Assembly (NCBI GenBank): GCA_030590585.1
Contig: JAUUYD010000101.1
Span: 1-7,637, forward strand
Reading direction: 5' to 3'
Length of the DNA: 7,637 nt
Origin: Spirochaeta sp.
Lineage (GTDB): Bacteria > Spirochaetota > Spirochaetia > Spirochaetales_E > Spirochaetaceae_B
Part shown: positions 1-5,658 of the stretch, piece after piece
Numbering within the stretch: the first letter of the stretch is position 1
How the letters are laid out: each line of letters begins with the position of its first letter
Position numbers and translations under genes: made by a program
The notes under the pieces: model-generated
Databases searched by the model: none
Seen by the model: only the letters and a program-made list of their open reading frames with translations
Told to the model about the DNA's origin: nothing

Positions 1-119
1 CGGTGAGTGCTTCATCGAATGCTCATCGCCTCGAAGATATCGGACAACGCTGTCTGGAATTCGAGGCCCCAAGAGCTGATTTTGAGTCATTTGTGATGGC
101 TCTGTTCGGAAATGAGTAA
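1..119 (+). CDS. 3' end of an unidentified gene (partial, runs off left edge)
   Basis: An open frame enters from the left edge (first whole codon at 3) and ends at TAA 117-119, giving 38 residues that finish in ALFGNE. The residues look like real protein: an amphipathic helical stretch (AHRLEDIGQRCLEF) is followed by a second short helix (DFESFVMAL). The other two forward frames close sooner. I do not recognise the family. A C-terminal fragment of a histidine-phosphotransfer-like or other helical domain is possible, but that is a guess. The stop codon lies inside a 23-bp sequence that recurs at 189-211. Only 117 bases are visible, so an open frame of this size could also arise by chance. Confidence 0.45.
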   Translation, partial: VSASSNAHRLEDIGQRCLEFEAPRADFESFVMALFGNE

Positions 120-211
120 AACTGAATGAATGGTATCATACCCCAGGGCAGAGCCGCGGAGTATGAAGCCATACTTTCCCGGCGCTCATTCGGGAATGAG
201 TAAAACTGAAT
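105..211. repeat. Direct repeat pair (23 bp, one mismatch, period 84)
   Basis: Positions 105-127 and 189-211 are identical except for one base (A110 versus G194). The shared core is AATGAGTAAAACTGAAT. The first copy covers the last codons and stop of the upstream partial gene. The second is offset by 84 bp, a multiple of three, so it carries the same FGNE-stop reading. This looks like a small duplication of a gene end, or two copies of a repeat. No SD-supported gene links the copies, although ATG 126 to TAA 203 is open in the same frame (25 codons). Confidence 0.7.
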
Positions 212-259
212 CGGCAGAGGTCAACAACATCCCGCAGAAAGCTTCTATGGGAAAAAAAG

Positions 260-275
260 TTTGGATAATTCCAAA
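260..275. promoter_or_regulatory. Short inverted repeat upstream of the lipoprotein promoter
   Basis: The arms TTTGGA (260-265) and TCCAAA (270-275) flank the 4-base loop TAAT. The site lies about 60-75 bp upstream of the -10 box at 334-339. No T-tract follows, so it is not a good intrinsic terminator for the upstream gene. It could be an operator for the lipoprotein promoter, but a six-base inverted repeat in AT-rich DNA may be chance. Confidence 0.2.
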
Positions 276-310
276 AATACTCGATTTTTGAAATTACCTC
301 CCCTCTTTAT

Positions 311-339
311 GGATTTTTCATCTACAGTGACACTATAAT
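311..339 (+). promoter_or_regulatory. Promoter of the LPP20-family lipoprotein gene (-10 TATAAT)
   Basis: A perfect sigma70-type -10 hexamer TATAAT sits at 334-339, 52 bp upstream of the ATG at 392. The -35 region is poor: nothing at 16-18 bp spacing (about 310-317) resembles TTGACA, so a helper factor or another contact may be needed. Transcription would start near 346. That gives a leader of about 46 nt with two copies of CTGAAAATG (354-362 and 366-374) and a small hairpin (GCGTC 362-366 with GACGC 374-378) ending three bases before the Shine-Dalgarno AGGAG at 381-385. Confidence 0.55.
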
Positions 340-391
340 GCAGTTTGAAGTGCCTGAAAATGCGTCTGAAAATGACGCCAAGGAGTGACAT

Positions 392-982
392 ATGAAGAAA
401 TTTATTCGGATCGGGATTATTCTAGCCGCCCTGGCCGCCCTCGCTCTCTCTTCCTGCGCAACAAAGGAAGTAGTTGAGGAAGGTCCTGCAAAAAGTAAAG
501 ATTATCCTGCATTCTTTCTGACACCGCCTATGCCGGAAGATCAATTCGTTGGACTGGGAATGGCAAAACTATCGGATGACAACCTGTCCCGCACCACTGC
601 CCTTGCAAGGGCCCGGGCCGATATTGCCGCTCAGGTTGCTGTCAGCGTCGAAACCATGCTTACCGACTATGCCCAGGAATCCGGTGCCGACGGTAATACT
701 CAGACTCTCACATTCGTGGAACGGATTTCCAAAGAAGTGGCAGATATTGAACTGCAGGGTGCTATAACCAAGGAACAATACCCGGCTGAAGACGGGACAT
801 GGTTCGTTATGGTCTTTTTCCCGAAGGCTTCAATGATTGAGGAAGTCGGTAATGTGTTCGCCAGAAATGAAGATGCCGCCTTTTCAGAATTCAAGGCCCA
901 GCAGGCCCTTGAACGCTTGAACTCCGAAGTGGAGAACAATCCTCCCCGGTCAGCCGGAGTCGACTCTCCCGTAAATCAATAA
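392..982 (+). CDS. LPP20-family lipoprotein
   Basis: This 196-residue protein is a membrane-anchored lipoprotein. Residues 1-21 form a lipoprotein signal (MKKF, then a hydrophobic stretch) and the lipobox LSSC places the lipidated cysteine at 22. The mature part has the LPP20 pattern: a Pro-rich entry (TPP, 44-46), FVGLGMA (52-58) and an Ala/Arg-rich helix ALARARADIAAQV (70-82). It closes with a beta portion GTWFVMVFFP (135-144), typical of the family in Helicobacter, spirochaetes and many Gram-negatives. Residues 160-183 look like a charged helix. The start is supported by AGGAG six bases upstream and by the signal peptide. It is a monocistronic unit: its own -10 box lies upstream and a strong terminator follows. 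Exact function is unknown for the family; an outer-membrane or periplasmic structural role is the usual inference. Confidence 0.85.
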   Translation: MKKFIRIGIILAALAALALSSCATKEVVEEGPAKSKDYPAFFLTPPMPEDQFVGLGMAKLSDDNLSRTTALARARADIAAQVAVSVETMLTDYAQESGADGNTQTLTFVERISKEVADIELQGAITKEQYPAEDGTWFVMVFFPKASMIEEVGNVFARNEDAAFSEFKAQQALERLNSEVENNPPRSAGVDSPVNQ

Positions 983-1000
983 CTATTATTGAATTATTAA

Positions 1001-1032
1001 GCCGACGGGTAACCCCGTCGGCTTTTTTGTTT
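1001..1032 (+). terminator. Rho-independent terminator of the lipoprotein gene
   Basis: A perfect 9-bp GC-rich stem, GCCGACGGG (1001-1009) with CCCGTCGGC (1014-1022), has the loop TAAC and is followed directly by six T (1023-1028). It starts 18 bp after the stop codon at 982. Confidence 0.95.
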
Positions 1033-1091
1033 GAACACAGATTTCACAACCCGGATTAATGAACTCCCGGACCTGGAACCATGATTCGGGC

Positions 1092-1248
1092 GGTAATTTA
1101 CCTTGAAACAAAAGAACAACAAAACGATCGGAGTTAAACTGAGAGCCCGATCATTTTGTAATTTCACACCCCGTTATATTTATAACATTATCAGATTTAT
1201 AACTGAATCTGATTTGAATCGCCGAGACAGGCGGGTTATATTTGACTT
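1092..1248 (+). promoter_or_regulatory. Leader and promoter region of the FecR-domain gene, with inverted repeats
   Basis: This gene-free stretch carries several possible control sites. GGTAA-T-TTACC (1092-1102) is an 11-bp palindrome around a central base. GATCGG (1126-1131) pairs with CCGATC (1147-1152). TCAGATT (1191-1197) pairs with AATCTGA (1206-1212) around an 8-base loop. A weak promoter could be TTGTAA (1156-1161) with TATAAC (1181-1186), but the 19-bp spacer is long. The 7-bp stem lies between that -10 box and the start codon, so it would form in the 5' leader. None of these sites is decisive on its own. Confidence 0.35.
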
Positions 1249-2367
1249 ATGAATATGCGCAGACTGTTATTTGCAGGACTTTTACTTCTCGCCACCGCAT
1301 TGCTTGTGTCAGCGGAATCCGCCGTCGGAGTCATCAGCTATCTGGAAGGCAGTGTCGATATCTCAAGAAACGGCAGATACCTGAGTCACGGAAATGTCGA
1401 AATAGGACTCAGGATTGAACAATCCGATACTATAGAAACCGGTCCCGACGGGTACGTCGAAGTGGAAATTACGGCTCCATCCGCCGGATCGTTAGTGAGA
1501 GTACAGCCGAAATCCGCTTTTTATTTCGTAAGCAGTCCGAAACAGGCCTCAAGGTTTGAAACAATTCTTCAGATGCTTCGAGGATCGCTCAGTCTCAAAG
1601 TGGGAAGACTCAGCTCCAGAGAATCTTACAAAGTTCAGACCGACTCAGCCGTCATGGCTGTCAGAGGTACCGAATTCAACGTCGATATAGCCGCCGACCG
1701 CTCGGTACTGGTGACTGTACCTGAGGGCCGGGTTGAAAGTAAAAGCGACAGACGGACTGTTATGGCCCAACCGGGAACTATTGCCGTTGTAGACGATCAG
1801 GCCCGCATGTCCGCGGTTTCCGTCAGCCCCTCGGATATCAATCTCTACCGTCAGTACTGGCAGGGTTTAAGGCTGGAAGCACTGAAAATCAACGCCCGGC
1901 TTTCCATACAGCAATACTCCCGTCAATGGGATCAGCAGCTGCCGCGGCTGGAAGCCGCAATGCAGGAACTGGATTCTCAAAGTTCGGTAATCCATCGATG
2001 GGAACGCATTATTCAGGGTGTCGCGGATGTTCCGCCAACCAGTGGTATTATCCGGGATAAAAGGTCTCTCAGCCCCGGGATGCTTGAGCTCAGAGCCATC
2101 CTTCCTGTTTCAGAACGTACATACAACACCCTGCTGGGCCTTGAAGATGCCTACGATCAGGGATTTGCCCAGGGTCAGTTTCAAGCCGGGAACTACAGCG
2201 ATGCTGCCGACTTCTACCGTTCCTTCGGGAGGGATAAAAGTAATGTGCGAAACATGCTGGCTGAAGCCCGATATCTTATTCGCATCTACAGAGCCCTTGA
2301 TGAATCTGCCGGTGGAGGAATGCCGGGATCAAGTTCTCCGGATATTATGTCATCACCGAGCTTTTAG
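1249..2367 (+). CDS. Secreted FecR-domain protein
   Basis: A 372-residue exported protein. Residues 1-22 form a Sec signal peptide (RR, then a long hydrophobic core, cleavage likely after VSA). Residues about 25-185 are a FecR domain, shown by GVISYLEGSVDI (27-38), DTIETGPDGYVEV (60-72), RGSLSLKVG (111-119), the diagnostic AVRGTEFNVD (137-146) and VPEGRVE (157-163). Residues 198-350 are mostly helical and charged, with a TPR-like stretch (AYDQGFAQGQFQAGNYSDAADFY in part, 301-323). The last 20 residues are a Gly/Ser/Pro tail. Unlike classical FecR there is no transmembrane anti-sigma half and no sigma gene beside it, so it is probably a periplasmic or surface binding protein. Start: no clear Shine-Dalgarno precedes ATG 1249 or the alternative ATG 1255; the signal peptide fixes the start to within these few codons. 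Substrate unknown. Confidence 0.85.
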   Translation: MNMRRLLFAGLLLLATALLVSAESAVGVISYLEGSVDISRNGRYLSHGNVEIGLRIEQSDTIETGPDGYVEVEITAPSAGSLVRVQPKSAFYFVSSPKQASRFETILQMLRGSLSLKVGRLSSRESYKVQTDSAVMAVRGTEFNVDIAADRSVLVTVPEGRVESKSDRRTVMAQPGTIAVVDDQARMSAVSVSPSDINLYRQYWQGLRLEALKINARLSIQQYSRQWDQQLPRLEAAMQELDSQSSVIHRWERIIQGVADVPPTSGIIRDKRSLSPGMLELRAILPVSERTYNTLLGLEDAYDQGFAQGQFQAGNYSDAADFYRSFGRDKSNVRNMLAEARYLIRIYRALDESAGGGMPGSSSPDIMSSPSF

Positions 2368-2377
2368 CATTGCATAG

Positions 2378-2522
2378 ATGACTCCCCTGGAAAAAGGTAT
2401 CTGGCCGCATATACTGCGTTTTAAAAATGCTCGAAATGCTCATGTACTATACGTACACTGCGCTTTCTGTGCTTTTTATACCTTGTCTCTGCGACAATCT
2501 CCTCATTTTCCAGGGGAGTCAT
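2378..2522. repeat. 145-bp element with 17-bp perfect terminal inverted repeats
   Basis: ATGACTCCCCTGGAAAA (2378-2394) is the exact reverse complement of 2506-2522. Nested inside are AAGGTAT (2394-2400) with ATACCTT (2478-2484), and a central TGTAC-TATAC-GTACA hairpin at about 2443-2457. The left and right flanks of that hairpin are loosely complementary (AAAAATGC with GCTTTTT-like arms). The whole unit can fold into one long interrupted hairpin. It sits cleanly between two genes, starts 10 bp after the FecR-domain stop codon and carries no open frame. Architecture and position fit a non-autonomous, MITE- or REP-like dispersed repeat. Copy number elsewhere cannot be seen here. It could also slow transcription from 1249-2367, though it has no T-tract. 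Confidence 0.7.
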
Positions 2523-2549
2523 TGACTCCTTAAATTATTCTCATGTACT
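2515..2549 (+). promoter_or_regulatory. Candidate promoter at the right edge of the inverted-repeat element
   Basis: TTGACT (2522-2527, five of six matches to a -35 box) starts on the last base of the element and is followed after 16 bp by TGTACT (2544-2549, four of six matches to a -10 box). The -35 box lies within the odd palindrome GGAGTCA-T-TGACTCC (2515-2529), which could be an operator. Transcription would begin near 2556, leaving about 45 nt before the TTG start at 2602. The -10 match is mediocre, so this is tentative. Confidence 0.35.
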
Positions 2550-2601
2550 GTCAAATTCTTTACATCTGCGCTACTGTCTTGTGCAAATACGGGGGGTGGC
2601 T

Positions 2602-3636
2602 TTGAGCAAACCACTATTGGAAGTACAGAAGCTTAAAACATATTTTTATACTGAAAACGGCATTGGTAAAGCTGTTGATGGAATCAGTTTTGAGATAGGA
2701 AGAAAACGAACTCTGGGTGTGGTAGGCGAAAGCGGCTGTGGTAAATCCGTTACGGCAATGTCCATTATGGGGTTAATCCCCCAGCCTCAGGGTCAGATTA
2801 AATCCGGATCCATAATTTTTCACAGTAAAGACGGGAAAAAAGATCTGACAACATTGCCACCGAAGGGAAGCGAATATCGAAAGATCAGAGGTAATGAAAT
2901 TGCCATGATTTTCCAGGAACCGATGACATCCCTGAACCCCGTATATACAATCGGTTACCAGATCAGTGAAGCAATTATCCTTCATCAGCAACTTTCCAAA
3001 TCGAATGCAAAGAAAAAATCCATAGAAATGCTCAGAGCAGTGGGGATTCCTCTTCCTGAAAGACGGGTGAATGAGTTTCCTTTTCAGCTGTCAGGCGGCA
3101 TGAGACAACGGGCGATGATTGCCATGGCACTCTCCTGCCGTCCAAGCCTGTTAATTGCGGACGAACCGACAACGGCATTGGATGTAACGATTCAGGCACA
3201 GGTTCTGGATCTGATGAACAATCTCAAAGAGGATTTTGAAACCGCGGGTCTCTTTATCACCCACGATATGGGAGTTATCGCCGAGATGGCCGATGATATT
3301 GTTGTTATGTATCTGGGGAAAATTGTCGAATCAGGCCCGGTCTCTGAATTGTTCAAAAACCCGAAACACCCGTATACAACCGGGCTTCTCCAATCCATCC
3401 CCACAATCACGGACAAGAAGAGGGACAAATTGAAGACCATTGAAGGTAACGTCCCCAGCCCGTTCAACATACCTCAAGGCTGTGGTTTTGCACCTCGATG
3501 CTCACAAAAAATGGATATATGCACGAAAGAGTCTCCTGTATTACAAGACTCTGAGAATAACCATAAAACTTCCTGCTGGCTTTACTATAGTAAAAGCCGC
3601 CTCTTTGGGGGCGGTAAAGAGAACGGCTTTGCCTAA
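2602..3636 (+). CDS. oppD: Oligopeptide/dipeptide ABC transporter ATP-binding protein (OppD/DppD type)
   Basis: A cytoplasmic ATPase that powers peptide import, one half of an OppD-OppF-type heterodimer. From TTG 2602 it is 344 residues. Walker A is GESGCGKS (42-49), the Q-loop is at Gln105 in [10 protein letters not shown], the signature is LSGGMRQR (163-170), Walker B is LLIADEP (183-189) and the switch His is 221 (THDMG). The C-terminal oligopeptide-transporter domain has Cys294, 300, 307 and 325 (C-x5-C-x6-C-x17-C), the pattern that binds an iron-sulfur cluster in characterised relatives. TTG 2602 is preferred because GGGGGGTGG (2591-2599) lies just upstream and MSKPLLEVQ is a normal N-terminus. 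A GTG at 2581 is in frame but has no Shine-Dalgarno. The last 17 or so residues ([17 protein letters not shown]) extend past the family's usual end and are encoded by a palindromic repeat. Dpp- and Opp-type cannot be told apart from sequence alone. Confidence 0.9.
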   Translation: MSKPLLEVQKLKTYFYTENGIGKAVDGISFEIGRKRTLGVVGESGCGKSVTAMSIMGLIPQPQGQIKSGSIIFHSKDGKKDLTTLPPKGSEYRKIRGNEIAMIFQEPMTSLNPVYTIGYQISEAIILHQQLSKSNAKKKSIEMLRAVGIPLPERRVNEFPFQLSGGMRQRAMIAMALSCRPSLLIADEPTTALDVTIQAQVLDLMNNLKEDFETAGLFITHDMGVIAEMADDIVVMYLGKIVESGPVSELFKNPKHPYTTGLLQSIPTITDKKRDKLKTIEGNVPSPFNIPQGCGFAPRCSQKMDICTKESPVLQDSENNHKTSCWLYYSKSRLFGGGKENGFA

Positions 3637-3726
3637 TATCCTATCCGGTACTGTTCGGCGGCTTTTACAACACCGTAAGCCCACTTTGGGGGCGCAACCC
3701 ACAAACCACCTCCTTTGGGGGTGGTT
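3581..3726. repeat. Cluster of nested palindromes and CTTTGGGGG motifs
   Basis: The patch overlaps the 3' end of the first ATPase gene and fills most of the 111-bp gap before the second. It contains the perfect 14-bp palindrome TTTACTATAGTAAA (3581-3594). GTAAAAGCCGCC (3590-3601) is the exact reverse complement of 3657-3668. AAAGCCG (3593-3599) also pairs with CGGCTTT (3624-3630), with TCTTT and AAAGA inside, and AACCACC (3704-3710) pairs with GGTGGTT (3720-3726). CTTTGGGGG occurs at 3603-3611, 3684-3692 and 3713-3721, in the loop side of these hairpins. One arm can pair with at least two partners, so alternative folds are possible. No U-rich run follows, so it is not a plain terminator. Confidence 0.7.
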
Positions 3727-3747
3727 GTTGATTCATAAAGGGAGAAT

Positions 3748-4779
3748 ATGAATAAAAACAATCGCGTTCTTTTGGATGTTAAGAACCTGAAGAAGTATTT
3801 CCCGATTAAAAAAGGTTTGTTCAGAACAGATCACCGCTCATTAAAAGCCGTTGATGATATCAGCATCAAACTGCACCAAGGTGAAACTTTGGGGCTGGTT
3901 GGAGAATCCGGCTGCGGCAAAACAACCGCCGGGCGATCCATTCTGAGGCTCTATAAACCGACATCAGGTGAGATTCTCATGAATACCGCAACATCCGGAG
4001 AATCAGAGAGATGGGAAGATCTCGCCAATTTATCCTACAGGCAGCTGAAAAGATTCAGAAATGATATGCAGGTGATTTATCAGGACCCGTATGGATCTTT
4101 AAATCCAAGAATGAGCATCAAATCCATTATCATTGAGCCTTTAAAAATCCATAGGCGTTCAGAAAAATCAGAATGGAATGATAGAGCCGAAAGAATTCTG
4201 AAGGCTGTCGGACTTGAAACTGAATATTTGAAGCGGTACCCTCATGAGTTTTCAGGGGGTCAGAGACAGCGTATTGCCATTGCCAGATCTCTGGTACTTG
4301 AACCGAAAATCATTATTGCCGATGAGCCGGTATCAGCTCTTGACGTATCAATCCAGGCGCAGGTTTTAAACCTCTTAAAAGAACTTCAGGATCAATTTAA
4401 TCTTTCATATCTCTTTATTGCACACGACCTCGGGGTTGTAAAACATATCAGTGACAGAATAGCCGTTATGTACCTCGGGAAGATTGTTGAAATCTCCAAC
4501 AGCAGTACAATATTCGAAACTCCCTATCACCCATATACAGAGGCTTTACTGTCAGCAGTGCCTGTTGCCGATCCCGATCGAATCAAGAATCAGATTCTTT
4601 TAACTGGTGATGTCCCGAGCCCGATTGATCCTCCATCAGGCTGCCATTTTCATCCACGATGCCCCTATGCCGCAGATCTCTGCAGCAAAGAGATTCCCAT
4701 CCTTACAGAAAGAACCCCGGGGCATTCGGTAAGCTGTATCAGAGCCGGTGAGCTATCTCTTAAAGGGGTAAGTTCATAA
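3748..4779 (+). CDS. oppF: Oligopeptide/dipeptide ABC transporter ATP-binding protein (OppF/DppF type)
   Basis: The partner ATPase, 343 residues. The N-terminal YFPIKKGLF (17-25) and KAVDDIS (33-39) are typical of OppF/DppF. Walker A is GESGCGKT (52-59), the Q-loop is Gln112 in YQDPYGSLNP, the signature is FSGGQRQR (168-175), Walker B runs into IIIADEP (188-194) and the switch His is 226 (AHDLG). The C-terminal domain has Cys299, 305, 312 and 330 with exactly the same C-x5-C-x6-C-x17-C spacing as the upstream ATPase. Start ATG 3748 has AGGGAG at 3739-3744, close but usable. The hairpin 3704-3726 lies 12 bp before that site and could tune translation relative to the first ATPase. The stop overlaps the next gene's start by one base. 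Membrane subunits and a binding protein are not in the window. Confidence 0.92.
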   Translation: MNKNNRVLLDVKNLKKYFPIKKGLFRTDHRSLKAVDDISIKLHQGETLGLVGESGCGKTTAGRSILRLYKPTSGEILMNTATSGESERWEDLANLSYRQLKRFRNDMQVIYQDPYGSLNPRMSIKSIIIEPLKIHRRSEKSEWNDRAERILKAVGLETEYLKRYPHEFSGGQRQRIAIARSLVLEPKIIIADEPVSALDVSIQAQVLNLLKELQDQFNLSYLFIAHDLGVVKHISDRIAVMYLGKIVEISNSSTIFETPYHPYTEALLSAVPVADPDRIKNQILLTGDVPSPIDPPSGCHFHPRCPYAADLCSKEIPILTERTPGHSVSCIRAGELSLKGVSS

Positions 4780-5651
4780 TGAAAGATGGAACAATTACAG
4801 ACAGAAAAGCCATGGAAATCCCGGAACAATTATCCGGAGATGAGTTCAGTTATACTCAAGATCTCTCGATTGAAGAGATTACATATATCAGCGATAAGCT
4901 CAAAGTAAAGGGATTTTTAATCAGCCCCAAAAAACAGGGTATTTACCCCTGTATCATTTACAACCGGGGTGGTAACAGAGATTTCGGGGCCATAACAGCT
5001 GAGAAGGTTGTAAGGTTTTTAGCCCTGCTCTCTTCCTGGGGATATATCGTTGCCGCTTCACAGTACAGAGGAAATCTCGGAGGCGAGGGTCAGGAACAAT
5101 TCGGAGGGGATGACATAAATGATGTCATGAATTTAATCCCGCTTCTGGAAGATTGCCCTGAGGCCGACCACGAGCGAATAGGAATGCTGGGGGGCAGCCG
5201 GGGGGGGATGATGACATACATGGCATTAACCCTGACTGATAGAATCAGAGCCGCGGCAATACGCTGCGGGGTGACAGATCTTATTTCATGGACTGATGAT
5301 CGAAAAGATATGGATGAGGTTTATTCCGATCTGATACCCGGGTTTGATCCTGACGACAGATCTACCCTGATGAGCCGCAGTCCGGTATATTGGGCCGAAA
5401 AGATGTGCCGTTCCACACCAATTCTGATTATGCATGGAACTTCCGACTGGAGAGTAAATCCCCTTTCATCCATAAAAATGGCTGAAAAATTATTGCAGTT
5501 AAAGCATCCGTTTCGACTTGTTATGCTGGAGGGCTCTGATCACTCACTCTCAGAACATATCGGGGAAAGAAACCGGCTGTTGAAAGAGTGGTTTGACCGT
5601 TTTGTAAGGGATAAAGCTCCGTTACCCGATCTGAATCTACATGGAGATTAA
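4779..5651 (+). CDS. Alpha/beta hydrolase of the S9 peptidase / dienelactone hydrolase type
   Basis: A 290-residue enzyme without signal peptide, therefore cytoplasmic. The catalytic triad is visible: nucleophile Ser140 in GGSRGG (138-143), Asp223 in MHGTSDWRVNP (218-228) and His255 in EGSDHS (251-256). YNRGGN (61-66) before the second strand is the usual oxyanion-hole region, and SQYRGN (94-99) is typical of the prolyl-oligopeptidase catalytic domain. It is the hydrolase domain alone, without the beta-propeller of full-length S9 peptidases, so small peptides or esters are likelier substrates than proteins. The start codon shares its A with the stop of the second ATPase gene (TAATG at 4777-4781), which implies translational coupling; AAGGGG at 4763-4768 can act as ribosome site. 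Placement right after the peptide-import ATPases suggests cleavage of an imported peptide or conjugate. An esterase role is also possible. Confidence 0.85.
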   Translation: MKDGTITDRKAMEIPEQLSGDEFSYTQDLSIEEITYISDKLKVKGFLISPKKQGIYPCIIYNRGGNRDFGAITAEKVVRFLALLSSWGYIVAASQYRGNLGGEGQEQFGGDDINDVMNLIPLLEDCPEADHERIGMLGGSRGGMMTYMALTLTDRIRAAAIRCGVTDLISWTDDRKDMDEVYSDLIPGFDPDDRSTLMSRSPVYWAEKMCRSTPILIMHGTSDWRVNPLSSIKMAEKLLQLKHPFRLVMLEGSDHSLSEHIGERNRLLKEWFDRFVRDKAPLPDLNLHGD

Positions 5652-5658
5652 AACGGCA

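Noticed and set aside
569..939. Antisense open frames opposite the lipoprotein gene
   Set aside because: They lie wholly inside a gene with strong family motifs, a ribosome site and a terminator, and their translations show no domain pattern.
1081..1137. Mini-frame ATG to TAA (18 codons) before the FecR-domain gene
   Set aside because: There is no Shine-Dalgarno, no family match, and the length is expected by chance.
2018..2377. 119-codon + strand frame overlapping the FecR-domain gene
   Set aside because: It is out of frame within a confident gene and its product has no recognisable pattern; a shadow frame.
2378..2522. Palindromic element as an intrinsic terminator for the FecR-domain gene
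   Set aside because: The arms are separated by 111 bases and no T-tract follows the right arm; a dispersed repeat explains it better.
2581..2601. GTG 2581 as the start of the first ATPase
   Set aside because: There is no ribosome site upstream, while the G-rich site at 2591-2599 fits TTG 2602 and gives a normal N-terminus.
3603..3721. CTTTGGGGG repeats as a CRISPR array
   Set aside because: Only nine bases are shared, spacing is irregular (81 and 29 bp), and part lies in coding sequence; no cas gene is present.
3440..3751. 103-codon + strand frame spanning the end of the first ATPase and the repeat patch
   Set aside because: It lies in another frame over the conserved cysteine domain, has no ribosome site, and ends inside the next gene's start; best explained as a shadow.
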